Below are positions 15,881 to 25,169 of a stretch of DNA of 64,000 nucleotides, one piece after another. The stretch comes from Sphingomonas beigongshangi. GTDB taxonomy: Bacteria; Pseudomonadota; Alphaproteobacteria; Sphingomonadales; Sphingomonadaceae. The notes under the pieces were generated by a model, which saw only the letters and a list, made by a program, of their open reading frames with translations, searched no databases and was not told where the DNA came from. The stretch is from assembly GCF_016820445.1 (NCBI RefSeq), contig NZ_JADHDT010000005.1:62001-126000 (forward strand). Direction: 5' to 3'. Positions within the stretch are counted from its first letter, which is position 1; each line of letters opens with the position of its first letter. The translations under genes were made by a program, and so were the position numbers.

Positions 15881-18625
15881 TCAGGCCGCCAAGGCGGCAT
15901 CCTCTCCCGCCGCGGCCGCGAGCAATCGCTTCTCCAGCGCCTTCAAGCGAGGCTGGGCGAGGATGCGGTCGCCGGTCAGGTCGGTGATGTAGAAGGTGTC
16001 GACGGCGCGCTCGCCATAGGTCGCGACATGCGCCGAATGCAGCGTCACCTTCGACTGAACCAGCGCGTGCGCCAGCTGGTTGAGCAAGGCCGGCCGGTCG
16101 CGCGCATTGACCTCGACGACCGTGAAACGGTTGGACGCATGGTTGTCGATCAGCACGTTCGGCGCGATGTCGAATGCGTCCGCCCGCGTCCGCGCCGCCG
16201 GTTTCGCGACGAGCCGATCGACCAGCTTGCCCCGGTTGGCGAGGGCATCGTCGATCGCGGTCTTCAGCCGTGCGAGCTGGGCAGGATCGTCGAACGGTCG
16301 GCCCAGAGGGTCCTGCACCAGGAAGTTGTCGATCGCCATGCCGTCGCGTGTCGTATGGATGCGTGCGTCGATGATGTTGCCGCCCGCGACATGGATGGCG
16401 CCCGCGATGCGATAGAACAGGCCGGGATGGTCGGCGGCATAGATGGTGACCATCGTCGCGCCGCGTTCGGGATAGACCGCCGCGTCGATCGCCAGCCGCG
16501 CGTCCCCCGCCTCGGCGATGAAGCGCGCGTTGCGGAGCAGCACGTCCTCCGGCTCGGCGATCCAATAGGCTTCGGGAAAGCGGCGGACGAACGCGGCATA
16601 GGTCGCATCGTCCCAGCCCAGCGCCACGCCGAGCGCCTGCTGCTTCGCGCTGATCCGCTCGCCGCGGCCGCGCTGCTTGTGGCCCAGCCGCAGCACTTCC
16701 TCGGCCTGTTCGTACAGGTCGCCCAGCAGCTGGCGCTTCCAGCCGTTCCAGGTGCCGGGGCCGACGGCGCGGATGTCGACGATCGTCAGGCACAGCAGCA
16801 GCCGCAGCCGTTCCGCGCTCTGCACGGTCGCGCAGAAATCGAGGATCGTCTTGAAATCCGCCAGGTCGCGCTTGAACGCGGTTGCGGACATCAGCAGGTG
16901 ATACCGGACCAGCCAGGACACCGTCTCCGTCTCGGCCGGGGTCAGGCCGAAGCGCGGGCACAGCCGCTCGGCGACCTCCGCGCCCAGGATGGAATGGTCG
17001 CCGCCGCGCCCCTTGGCGATGTCGTGGAGCAGCACGGCGACATAGAGCACGCGGCGCGAGACGATCTGGCGGATGATTGCCGACGCCATCGGATGATCCG
17101 CCTTCAGCGCGCCGCGGTCGATCTGGCCGAGCAGTCCGATCGCGCGGATGGTGTGCTCGTCGACGGTATAATGGTGATACATGTCGAACTGCATCTGCCC
17201 CACGACGCGGCCGAAGTCGGGCACGAAGCGGCCGAACACGCCGACCTCGTTCATCCAGCGCAGTACGAGTTCGGGATCGCGCGGGCTGGTCAGCACGTCG
17301 AGGAACAGCGCGTTCGCGCGCAGGTCGGCGCGATGCTCGTCAATCAGCTTGGCGTCGCGCGTCGCGGCGCGCCAGGCGAGCGGATGGATCTCCAGCCCAT
17401 GCAGGTCGGCGAGCTGGAAGATTTCCACCAGCCGAACCGGATCCTCGCGGAAGAAATCGTCGCTCGGGATCGCGAGTCGACCGCGGTCGAGCACGAATCC
17501 GTGCAGCTTGCGCGGCCGGCGGCGGATCGTCGGCAGACCGTAGCGCCGCCCCCGTGCCGCGAACCTTTCGTCGAGATGGGCGAGGAACAGCCCGGTCAGC
17601 GTGCCGACGGTGCGCGCCTGCAGGAAGTAATATTGCATGAACCGTTCGACCGCCGATTTGCCCGGGCGATCGGAAAAACGCATCCGCGCGGCGATCTCGC
17701 GCTGCACGTCGAAGGTCAGCCGGTCCTCGGGCCGGCGCGTGATGCTGTGCAGGTGGCAGCGGACCGCCTGCAGGAAATTGTCGGCGCGATGGAACAGGCG
17801 ATATTCGTCCTGCGTCAGCAGCCCCGCTTCGACGAGGTCCCGCCCCTGCTGGACGTCGAAGACGTATTTGCCGATCCAGAACAGCGCGTGCAGGTCGCGC
17901 AGGCCGCCCTTGCCCTCCTTGACGTTGGGTTCGACGACATAGCGGGTGTCGCCCATCTTGCGATGCCGCGCGTCGCGCTCCGCCAGCTTGTCGGCGATGA
18001 AGGCGCGTTCGGTGCCGTGCTGCACCTCGGCATGGAAGCGGCGCGACGCCTCGTCGTACAGGCTGGTGTCGCCGGTCACGTAGCGGCCTTCCAGCAGCGC
18101 GGTGCGGATCGTCCCGTCCGCCTTCGCCTGCCGCACCATCTCGTCGATGCTGCGGCTGGAATGGCCGACCTTCAGCCCGACGTCCCACAGCGCATAGAGC
18201 ATCGATTCGATCACCTGCTCCGCCCAGGGCGTCTGCTTGCCCGGCGTCAGGAAGCCGATGTCGACATCCGAATAGGGTGCCATCTCCGCGCGCCCGTAGC
18301 CACCCACCGCGATCAGCGTCAGCCGCTCGCCGGCGGTGGGATTGTGCAACGGGTGCAGCCGCTGCGTCGCGACGTCGAAGAGCACGCGCAGTAGCTGATC
18401 GACCAGATAGGCCTGGGCGTTCGACGCCTCCAGCCCGCGCGACGGATGGGCGAGCAGCCGCCGCTCGATCTCTTCCCGCCCCGCCGCGAGCGCGCTCTTG
18501 AGCAGCCGGGCGACCTCGATGCGCAGCGGCGTCCCCGTCGCGTCCATCGACGCGACCGTTTCGGCAAGGAGGCGGCGATCGACGATCGCGCGGCGATTGG
18601 GCAGGTGGTCGAAGCGGCCGGGCAT
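15881..18625 (-). CDS. glnD: Bifunctional [protein-PII] uridylyltransferase / uridylyl-removing enzyme
   Basis: This 914-residue nitrogen sensor adds UMP to PII when glutamine is low and removes it when glutamine is high. The nucleotidyltransferase site is VGGYGRAEMAPYSDVDIGFL, with the Gly-Gly and Asp-x-Asp metal ligands. The central HD phosphohydrolase site reads LLHDIAKGRGGDHS. Two C-terminal ACT domains sense glutamine (around ATMVTIYAADHPGLFYRI and EVNARDRPALLNQLA). All domains are intact and the length is typical. It follows mutS on the same strand with 33 nt between the genes, an arrangement seen in other Alphaproteobacteria. Confidence 0.96.
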   Translation of the reverse strand: MPGRFDHLPNRRAIVDRRLLAETVASMDATGTPLRIEVARLLKSALAAGREEIERRLLAHPSRGLEASNAQAYLVDQLLRVLFDVATQRLHPLHNPTAGERLTLIAVGGYGRAEMAPYSDVDIGFLTPGKQTPWAEQVIESMLYALWDVGLKVGHSSRSIDEMVRQAKADGTIRTALLEGRYVTGDTSLYDEASRRFHAEVQHGTERAFIADKLAERDARHRKMGDTRYVVEPNVKEGKGGLRDLHALFWIGKYVFDVQQGRDLVEAGLLTQDEYRLFHRADNFLQAVRCHLHSITRRPEDRLTFDVQREIAARMRFSDRPGKSAVERFMQYYFLQARTVGTLTGLFLAHLDERFAARGRRYGLPTIRRRPRKLHGFVLDRGRLAIPSDDFFREDPVRLVEIFQLADLHGLEIHPLAWRAATRDAKLIDEHRADLRANALFLDVLTSPRDPELVLRWMNEVGVFGRFVPDFGRVVGQMQFDMYHHYTVDEHTIRAIGLLGQIDRGALKADHPMASAIIRQIVSRRVLYVAVLLHDIAKGRGGDHSILGAEVAERLCPRFGLTPAETETVSWLVRYHLLMSATAFKRDLADFKTILDFCATVQSAERLRLLLCLTIVDIRAVGPGTWNGWKRQLLGDLYEQAEEVLRLGHKQRGRGERISAKQQALGVALGWDDATYAAFVRRFPEAYWIAEPEDVLLRNARFIAEAGDARLAIDAAVYPERGATMVTIYAADHPGLFYRIAGAIHVAGGNIIDARIHTTRDGMAIDNFLVQDPLGRPFDDPAQLARLKTAIDDALANRGKLVDRLVAKPAARTRADAFDIAPNVLIDNHASNRFTVVEVNARDRPALLNQLAHALVQSKVTLHSAHVATYGERAVDTFYITDLTGDRILAQPRLKALEKRLLAAAAGEDAALAA

Positions 18626-18658
18626 CGCGCGAGCATAGCCGCATCCGGCCGCGCGCGG

Positions 18659-21259
18659 CTATCCTTCCCGTGCCAAGGCCTTGAGCCGATATAGGGTATC
18701 CAGCGCCTCGCGCGGCGTCAGCGCGTCGACGTCCAGCCCCTCGACCTCGGCGCGGATCGCATCGCACGTCTCCTCCTCGACCTGCGCCGCCGCGGCGAAC
18801 AGCGGCAGGTCGTCGAGGCCGGCGGCAAGCCCGCCCGTCTTGGCGCGCCCCGCCTCCAGCTTGGCGAGCACCGCCTTGGCGCGGGCGATCGTCGCGGGCG
18901 GCATGCCGGCGAGCCGTGCGACCGCTAGGCCGTAGCTGCGATCCGCCGGCCCGTCCGACACTTCGTGCAGCAGCACCAGCTCGCCCTTCCATTCGCGCGC
19001 GCGGACGTGATGCAGGCTGAGCGCGTCGCACCGTTCCGCCAGCCGGGTCAGCTCGTGATAATGGGTCGCGAACAGGCAGCGGCAGCGATTGTCCTCGTGG
19101 ATCGCCTCCACCACCGCCCAGGCGATGGCGAGTCCGTCATAGGTGGAGGTGCCGCGCCCGACCTCGTCGAGGATGACGAAGCTGCGCGGCGTCGCCTGCG
19201 CCAGGATCGCGGCGGTCTCCACCATCTCGACCATGAAGGTCGACCGACCGCGCGCCAGATTGTCCGAGGCGCCGACCCGGCTGAACAGCCGGTCGACAAG
19301 GCCGAGCGTCGCGCGGGTCGCCGGAACATAACACCCCGCCTGCGCAAGGACCGCGATCAGCGCGTTCTGGCGCAGGAAGGTCGACTTGCCGCCCATGTTG
19401 GGGCCGGTAACCAGCCAGAGCCGCGAGGCCTCGTTGAGGTTGCAGTCGTTGGCGATGAAGCGGTCGCCCGATCGCGCCACCGCCGCCTCCACCACGGGAT
19501 GGCGGCCGCCGGTCACCTCGAAGCGCGTGTCCTCGACCAGCAGCGGCCGGCTCCACCCGCCCTCGGCCGCGCGTTCGGCCAGGCCCGCGGCGACGTCGAT
19601 CCGGGCGAGGGCGTCGGCGGTGGCGGCGATCGCCTCGCGCGTCGCGAGCGCGGCGGCGGTCAGTTCCTCCAGATGCGCGGCCTCCGCCGCCAGGGCGTGC
19701 GCGCCCGCCTGAGACACCTTGGCCGCGACCTCGTGCAACGCCGGCGTGTTGAAGCGGACGACGCCGGCGAGCGTCTGGCGGTGCGTGAAGCCGCTGTCCG
19801 GCTGCATCAGCGCATCCGCCGCCTTGGCGGGTACCTCGACGTGATAGCCGAGCACGTTGTTATGCCGGACCTTGAGAGTGGCGATGCCGGTCGCCGCCTT
19901 CATCTCCGCCTCAAGCGCCGCGATCGCGCGCCGGCCGCCCGCACCCGCGTCGCGCAGGTCGTCGAGCGCGACGTCATAGCCCGCCGCGATATAGCCGCCG
20001 TCTGCCGCATCGATCGGGGGCGAGGGCACGAGCGCGCGCTTGAGCAGATCGATCAGCGCGCCATGGCCGCGCAATCGCGGCGCCAGCAGGCCGAGCAGCG
20101 TCAACGGGGCGTCGACCTGCCCCAGGCGCTCGCCGAGATGCCAGGCGCCGTCGAGCCCGTCGCGCAACTGGCCGAGGTCCCGTGGCGAGCCGCGCCCCGC
20201 CGCGAGTCGGCCGAGCGCGCGGCCGATATCGGGCATCGCGCGCAGGCTGCCGCGCACCTGGTCGCGCAGGCCCGGCTGATCATGGAAGAACTGGACCAGG
20301 TCCAGCCGTGCCTCGATCGCCGCGCGATCCATCAGCGGCGCGCCGATGTCGGCGGAGAGCAGCCGCGCGCCCGCGCCCGTCATCGTACGGTCGATCGCGT
20401 CGAGCAGCGATCCCTTGCGCTGGCCGCCGGTCGTGCAGGTCAGTTCCAGGCTCTCGCGCGTCGCGGCGTCGATAGCCATCGTCTCAGCGGCGCGCGACAG
20501 GCGCGGCGGCCGCAGGAAGGGCAGGGCGCCCTTCGCATTGTGGTCGAGATAGGCGACCAGCCCGCCGGCGGCGGCCAGCGCCGCGCGACCGAACTGGCCG
20601 AAGCCGTCGAGCGTCGCGACGCCGAACAGCGCCTTCAGCCGCGCCTCGCCCGCGCCGCTGTCAAAGGTCTGCCGCGGTCGCAGCGTCGTCGCGGCATCGG
20701 CATGGTCGCTCGCCTCGGACGCGACGACTTCGGCCGCGCCGAGCCGCGCCAGCTCGGCGCCAAGCGCGTCGGCGCTGACGTCGATCACCTCGAACCGTCC
20801 GGTCGACACGTCCGCCGCCGCCAGGGCGACCGCGCCGCCCGCCTCGCCGATCGCGACGCACCAATTGTCGGATCGGGCGTCGAGCAGCGCCTCCTCGGTC
20901 AGCGTGCCGGCCGTGACGAAGCGGACGATCGCGCGATGGACCAGCGCCTTGCTGCCGCGCGCCTTGCGCGCCGCCTCCGGGCTTTCGGTCTGTTCGGCGA
21001 TCGCGACGCGGTGGCCCGCCTTGATCAGCCGCTGCAGATAGGCGGTCGCCGCATGGACGGGGACGCCGCACATCGGCACCTTTTCGCCGCCGTGCTCGCC
21101 CCGCGCGGTCAGCGCGATGTCGAGCACGCCCGCCGCGATGCGGGCATCGTCGAAGAACAGCTCGAAGAAATCGCCCATGCGGTAGAAGAGCAGGCAATCC
21201 TCCGCCTCCGCCTTAAGGCTGAGATATTGCGCCATCATCGGGGTGGGGGCTTGGGTCAT
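18659..21259 (-). CDS. mutS: DNA mismatch repair protein MutS
   Basis: This 866-residue protein recognises mismatches and short loops and recruits MutL. The mismatch-reading N-terminus is intact (PMMAQYLSLKAEAEDC then FYRMGDFFELFFDDA). The ATPase core has Walker A GPNMGGKST, Walker B/signature VILDEVGRGTSTYDG, and the FATHYHELT switch. Lever and clamp helices occupy the middle. Length is normal for alphaproteobacterial MutS. The start at 21259 lies 10 nt downstream of the ParE-like gene's stop, so read-through from the toxin operon is possible. Confidence 0.97.
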   Translation of the reverse strand: MTQAPTPMMAQYLSLKAEAEDCLLFYRMGDFFELFFDDARIAAGVLDIALTARGEHGGEKVPMCGVPVHAATAYLQRLIKAGHRVAIAEQTESPEAARKARGSKALVHRAIVRFVTAGTLTEEALLDARSDNWCVAIGEAGGAVALAAADVSTGRFEVIDVSADALGAELARLGAAEVVASEASDHADAATTLRPRQTFDSGAGEARLKALFGVATLDGFGQFGRAALAAAGGLVAYLDHNAKGALPFLRPPRLSRAAETMAIDAATRESLELTCTTGGQRKGSLLDAIDRTMTGAGARLLSADIGAPLMDRAAIEARLDLVQFFHDQPGLRDQVRGSLRAMPDIGRALGRLAAGRGSPRDLGQLRDGLDGAWHLGERLGQVDAPLTLLGLLAPRLRGHGALIDLLKRALVPSPPIDAADGGYIAAGYDVALDDLRDAGAGGRRAIAALEAEMKAATGIATLKVRHNNVLGYHVEVPAKAADALMQPDSGFTHRQTLAGVVRFNTPALHEVAAKVSQAGAHALAAEAAHLEELTAAALATREAIAATADALARIDVAAGLAERAAEGGWSRPLLVEDTRFEVTGGRHPVVEAAVARSGDRFIANDCNLNEASRLWLVTGPNMGGKSTFLRQNALIAVLAQAGCYVPATRATLGLVDRLFSRVGASDNLARGRSTFMVEMVETAAILAQATPRSFVILDEVGRGTSTYDGLAIAWAVVEAIHEDNRCRCLFATHYHELTRLAERCDALSLHHVRAREWKGELVLLHEVSDGPADRSYGLAVARLAGMPPATIARAKAVLAKLEAGRAKTGGLAAGLDDLPLFAAAAQVEEETCDAIRAEVEGLDVDALTPREALDTLYRLKALAREG

Positions 21260-21269
21260 CGAAACGCTG

Positions 21270-21539
21270 TCAGTCCGGATTGCGGGCGCCGTGGCGGACG
21301 GAGAGGATGAAGACCGTGTCCCCCTCGACCGTGTAGCGAAGAATATATGGCGGTACGTTGGTCAACTCTCGCCAATCGCCGGCCAGGCGGCCTCGTCGTG
21401 GAAAATCTTTCAAGCTGTGGCCCAGCGTGAACAGTCGGGCGGCGATGTCCCGCGCAGCGGCGGGATTATGCTGGGCGATGTAGCGGATGATGCCCCGGAT
21501 GTCGTCGACGGCCTGCGGTCGCCAGACGACTCTAGCCAT
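21270..21539 (-). CDS. ParE/RelE-superfamily toxin
   Basis: This 89-residue protein has the ParE toxin pattern: an N-terminal VVWRPQAVDDIRGIIRYIA helical hairpin, a central RRGRLAGDWRELTNVP strand region and a C-terminal YTVEGDTVFILSVRHGARNP. ParE toxins usually poison gyrase, RelE relatives cleave mRNA on ribosomes; this sequence looks more ParE-like. The ATG at 21539 overlaps the antitoxin gene's end by 8 nt; a Met four codons upstream is also possible. It forms a type II module with the preceding gene. Confidence 0.85.
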   Translation of the reverse strand: MARVVWRPQAVDDIRGIIRYIAQHNPAAARDIAARLFTLGHSLKDFPRRGRLAGDWRELTNVPPYILRYTVEGDTVFILSVRHGARNPD

Positions 21540-21732
21540 TCTGCTCGTCAAGCCAGTCTGGAAAATCCTTGAAGGCCGGCGTGCCCCAGGTAAGCAGCCA
21601 CTGACCGATCACCTCGTGGTCGACGCCATAGCCAGACGCATAGCCGGCCTTTGCCGCGGTAACCGCATCGACGGCGAGATCGCGTTCCGCGTCGAGCGGG
21701 AAGTGGGCCTCGTGCTTCATGGTGCAGGACAT
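21532..21732 (-). CDS. Antitoxin of the ParE-type module
   Basis: This 66-residue acidic protein precedes and overlaps the toxin gene, the usual antitoxin-first order. It has a short N-terminal part (MKHEAHFPLDAERDLAVDAV), a helical centre, and an exposed C-terminal tail VIGQWLLTWGTPAFKDFPDW. That tail resembles the VxxWLxSWGT-x-ELPPP ends of CopG/RHH-type ParE antitoxins. It should bind and neutralise the toxin and may repress the operon. Start could be 21732 or the Met at 21720; I prefer 21732, which has a taggg-like box. It is divergent from maeB, with 76 nt between starts. Confidence 0.75.
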   Translation of the reverse strand: MSCTMKHEAHFPLDAERDLAVDAVTAAKAGYASGYGVDHEVIGQWLLTWGTPAFKDFPDWLDEQNG

Positions 21733-21808
21733 AACCCTAGCCACGCCGGGTTGAAAGCCCCGCCCGAAATGGCCAAGAGCCGTAGCGTCCAGCCGCCAGC
21801 GAGGTCCC

Positions 21809-24064
21809 ATGTCCGAAAAAGCGTCCGTCCAGTTCTCCGAACGCGAGGCCCTGCTCTTCCATTCCGAAGGGCGGCCGGGCAAGATCGAGATCGTCGCGTC
21901 CAAGCCGATGGCGACGCAGCGCGACCTCGCGCTCGCCTATTCGCCCGGCGTGGCGGTGCCGGTCCAGGCGATCGCCGACGATCCCGCCACCGCCTACGAC
22001 TATACCGCCAAGGGCAATCTGGTCGCGGTGATCTCGAACGGCACGGCGATCCTGGGCATGGGCAATCTCGGCGCGCTCGCCTCCAAGCCGGTGATGGAGG
22101 GCAAGGCGGTGCTGTTCAAGCGCTTCGCCGACGTCGATTCGATCGACATCGAGCTGAAGACGGAGGACGTGAACCGCTTCATCGACGCGGTGGAGCTGAT
22201 GGAGCCGAGCTTCGGCGGCATCAACCTCGAGGATATCAAGGCGCCCGAATGCTTTATCATCGAGCAGGCGCTGCGCGAGCGCATGAACATCCCCGTCTTC
22301 CATGACGACCAGCACGGCACCGCGATCATCTGTGCGGCGGGCCTGATCAATGCCTGTCTGCTGACCGGGCGAAAGCTGGCGGAGATCCGCGTCGTGGTGA
22401 ACGGCGCAGGCGCCGCGGCGATCGCCTGCACCGAGCTGATGAAGGCGATGGGCGTGCGCCACGACCATGTCATCATGTGCGACAAGAAAGGCGTGATCTA
22501 CCAGGGGCGCGACGACGTGAACCAGTGGCAGTCGGCGCACGCCGCCGCCACCGATCGTCGCACGCTGAAGGAGGCGCTGGTCGGTGCCGACGTGTTCCTG
22601 GGCCTGTCCGCCGCGGGCGCGCTGAAGGGCGACATGGTGCTGGAGATGGCGGACGCGCCGATCATCTTCGCCATGGCCAATCCGGTGCCGGAAATCCTGC
22701 CGGAAGAAGCGAAGACCGCGCGGCCCGACGCGATCATCGCGACCGGCCGGTCGGATTATCCGAACCAGGTCAACAACGTGCTCGGCTTCCCGTTCATCTT
22801 CCGCGGCGCGCTCGACGTGCGGGCGACCGGGATCAACGACGACATGAAGATCGCGGCCGCCAAGGCGATCGCCGACCTCGCGCGCGAGCGCGTTCCCGAA
22901 GAGGTGGCCGCCGCCTATGGCGTCAGCCACAGCTTCGGCCCCGACTATATCATCCCGGCGCCGTTCGATCCGCGCCTGATGGAGGAGGTGCCCGCCGCCG
23001 TTGCCAAGGCGGCGATGGATTCCGGGCTCGCCACCAAGCCGATCCTCGACATGCAGGCCTATCGTCAGAGCCTGCGGGCAAGGCTCAACCCGACGACGTC
23101 GGTGCTGACGCTCGCCTATGAGGGCGCCCGCGCGCGCCCGAAGCGTGTGCTGTTCGCGGAGGGCGAGGAGGAGGTGGTGCTCCGCGCCGCGATCGCGTTC
23201 AAGGAGGGCGGCTACGGCACGCCGGTACTGGTCGGGCGCGACGACGTGCGCGACCGGCTACGCGACCTGGGCGTAGACCCCGACGATTACGAGCTGCACA
23301 ACAGCCGCGTCTCGCCGCTCGTCCCGAAGATGGTGGATTTCGTCTACGGGCGCCTGCAGCGGCGCGGCTATCTGCGCCGCGACGTCGAGCGGATGATCAA
23401 CCAGGATCGCAACGTCTTCGGCGCCGCGCTGCTCCAGTTGGGCGAGGCCGATGCGATGATCACCGGCATCACGCGCACCTGGCCCGAATCGATGCGCCAG
23501 GTGAAAAGGGTCATCGATCCGGAGGCGGGCCGGACGCCGTTCGGCATCCACATCCTCGTCGGGCAGAGCCATACGGTGTTCATCGCCGACACGACGGTCA
23601 ACGAGCGGCCGACGGGCGAGCAGCTCGCCGATTTCGCGGAGCAGACCGCGCAGGTCGCGCGCCGCATGGGGCACGAGCCGCGTGTCGCGATGCTGAGCTA
23701 TTCGACCTTCGGCAATCCCAAGGGCGCCTGGGTCGACAACATCCGTGACGCCGTGTCGGAACTCGACCGTCGCGGCGTCGGCTTCGAATATGAGGGCGAG
23801 ATGCCGCCCGACGTCGCGCTCAATCCGAAGCAGCTCGCCAATTATCCCTTCGCGCGCCTGTCCGGCCCGGCGAACGTGCTGATCATGCCGGGTCTCCAGT
23901 CCGCACACATCGCCGCGAAGCTGCTGCGCGAACTGGGCGGCGACAGCGTGATCGGCCCGATGTTGATCGGCATGGAAAAGCCGGTGCAGATCGCGCCGAT
24001 GACCTCGACCGCCAGCGAGCTGGTGACGCTGGCGGTGCTCGCCGCGGGCGGCATCGCCCGATAG
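21809..24064 (+). CDS. maeB: NADP-dependent malic enzyme with phosphotransacetylase-like domain
   Basis: This 751-residue enzyme oxidatively decarboxylates malate to pyruvate, giving NADPH. The malic enzyme half (about 1-430) contains YSPGVAVPV, the VFHDDQHGTAII substrate/metal segment and the NAD(P)-binding GAGAAAIACTELM. The C-terminal half (about 440-750) is a phosphate-acetyltransferase-like domain, known in MaeB to mediate oligomerisation and acetyl-CoA regulation without transacetylase activity. Length and order are standard. It is monocistronic, with a hairpin downstream at 24097-24129. Confidence 0.96.
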   Translation: MSEKASVQFSEREALLFHSEGRPGKIEIVASKPMATQRDLALAYSPGVAVPVQAIADDPATAYDYTAKGNLVAVISNGTAILGMGNLGALASKPVMEGKAVLFKRFADVDSIDIELKTEDVNRFIDAVELMEPSFGGINLEDIKAPECFIIEQALRERMNIPVFHDDQHGTAIICAAGLINACLLTGRKLAEIRVVVNGAGAAAIACTELMKAMGVRHDHVIMCDKKGVIYQGRDDVNQWQSAHAAATDRRTLKEALVGADVFLGLSAAGALKGDMVLEMADAPIIFAMANPVPEILPEEAKTARPDAIIATGRSDYPNQVNNVLGFPFIFRGALDVRATGINDDMKIAAAKAIADLARERVPEEVAAAYGVSHSFGPDYIIPAPFDPRLMEEVPAAVAKAAMDSGLATKPILDMQAYRQSLRARLNPTTSVLTLAYEGARARPKRVLFAEGEEEVVLRAAIAFKEGGYGTPVLVGRDDVRDRLRDLGVDPDDYELHNSRVSPLVPKMVDFVYGRLQRRGYLRRDVERMINQDRNVFGAALLQLGEADAMITGITRTWPESMRQVKRVIDPEAGRTPFGIHILVGQSHTVFIADTTVNERPTGEQLADFAEQTAQVARRMGHEPRVAMLSYSTFGNPKGAWVDNIRDAVSELDRRGVGFEYEGEMPPDVALNPKQLANYPFARLSGPANVLIMPGLQSAHIAAKLLRELGGDSVIGPMLIGMEKPVQIAPMTSTASELVTLAVLAAGGIAR

Positions 24065-24096
24065 CGTCGACGCCCTCCGGATCCGGCCCGCCAGGA

Positions 24097-24129
24097 CCCG
24101 CTTCCCGACCTTCATCGTAGGGAAGCGGG
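24097..24129 (+). terminator. Stem-loop after maeB
   Basis: A perfect 10-bp inverted repeat, cccgcttccc (24097-24106) and gggaagcggg (24120-24129), encloses a 13-nt loop between the convergent maeB and SDR genes. It could terminate either direction. No U tract follows. Confidence 0.5.
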
Positions 24130-24195
24130 CGCGCGTGAGAGCCGGCGCCGAGTCCACGCACGGGCATCCGCCTCGAGCCGCCTTGGCCGCGCGGC

Positions 24196-24984
24196 CTATC
24201 CGTCGATGCTCGTCCCGAGTGCCGCATGGACGAGGCCGCCGTCGACGGTGATCGTCTCGCCGACCACATAATCGCCCGCGCGGCTGGCGAGGAAGATCGC
24301 TGCGCCCGCCATGTCCTCGTCGGTGCCGATGCGGCCCGCGGGTATGCCCTTTGCGACGTCGTCGCCGTGATCGCGCGCCGCGCGGTTCATCTCGCTTGCG
24401 AAAGCGCCCGGGGCGATCGAGGTGACGTTGACATGATCGCGGACCAACCGTGCCGCCATCCGCTTGGTCAGGTAGATCAGCGCCGACTTCGAGGCATGGT
24501 AGCTGTAGGTTTCCCACGGGTTCAGCCGCTGGCCGTCGATCGAGGTGATGTTGATCACCTTCGCCGGGCGCTGCGCCGAGCCGCCCGCCTTGAGCAGCCC
24601 GTGCAGCGCCTGCGTCAGGAAGAAGGGCGACTTGACGTTGAGGTCCATCACCTTGTCCCAGCCGCTCTCGGGGAATTCCTCGAACGGCACGCCCCAGGCC
24701 GCGCCGGCGTTGTTGACGAGGATGTCGAGCCGCTGCTCGCGCGCCGCCAAGGCTTCGGCCAGCGCGCGACAGCCGGCGACCGTCGCGACGTCCTGGGGCA
24801 GAGGGATGCAGTCGGGGCCCAGCGCTGCGGCGGTTTCCTCGCAGGCGGCGGCCTTGCGGCTGGAGATATAGACGGTGGCGCCCTGCGCGATGAAGCCGGT
24901 GGCGATCATCCGGCCGATGCCGCGGCTGCCGCCCGTGACGAGCGCGATGCGGCCGTCGAGTCGGAACAGGTTGGTGGTGTCCAT
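24196..24984 (-). CDS. SDR family oxidoreductase
   Basis: This 262-residue classical short-chain dehydrogenase has the NAD(P) site TGGSRGIG, the NNAGA motif, and the catalytic Ser-Tyr-Lys set with YHASK (YSYHASKSALIYL). The C-terminal DGGLVHAALG tail is normal. Pattern resembles 3-oxoacyl-ACP reductase or gluconate 5-dehydrogenase-like SDRs; the substrate is not predictable. The start at 24984 has an aggag box about 7 nt upstream. It lies downstream of an acyl-CoA dehydrogenase gene on the same strand, but a palindromic element separates them, so a role in acyl-CoA metabolism is only suggestive. Confidence 0.88.
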   Translation of the reverse strand: MDTTNLFRLDGRIALVTGGSRGIGRMIATGFIAQGATVYISSRKAAACEETAAALGPDCIPLPQDVATVAGCRALAEALAAREQRLDILVNNAGAAWGVPFEEFPESGWDKVMDLNVKSPFFLTQALHGLLKAGGSAQRPAKVINITSIDGQRLNPWETYSYHASKSALIYLTKRMAARLVRDHVNVTSIAPGAFASEMNRAARDHGDDVAKGIPAGRIGTDEDMAGAAIFLASRAGDYVVGETITVDGGLVHAALGTSIDG

Positions 24985-25053
24985 TCGGGGCTCCTAGAAA
25001 GATCGTGATGGGATGGCGGGCGGCAAGCGTATCCCTCGCCGCCCTTCAAATCC

Positions 25054-25145
25054 CGTCCTTCCCGCGCAGGCGGGGATCCAAAAACGCAGGTCCCTCGAGA
25101 GAGCAGGGCGCGCGCGCCTGGATTCCCGCCTGCGCGGGAAGGACG
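25054..25145. repeat. Palindromic element, cccgcgcaggcgggg family
   Basis: The arms cgtccttcccgcgcaggcggggatcca (25054-25080, quoted in part: cccgcgcaggcgggg) and its inverted counterpart at 25119-25145 flank a short centre. The same family occurs at 39749-39837 and 40038-40128. Each arm is itself a small hairpin. Confidence 0.75.
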
Positions 25146-25169
25146 CTTTGTGTGGGAAAAGCGCGGCGT

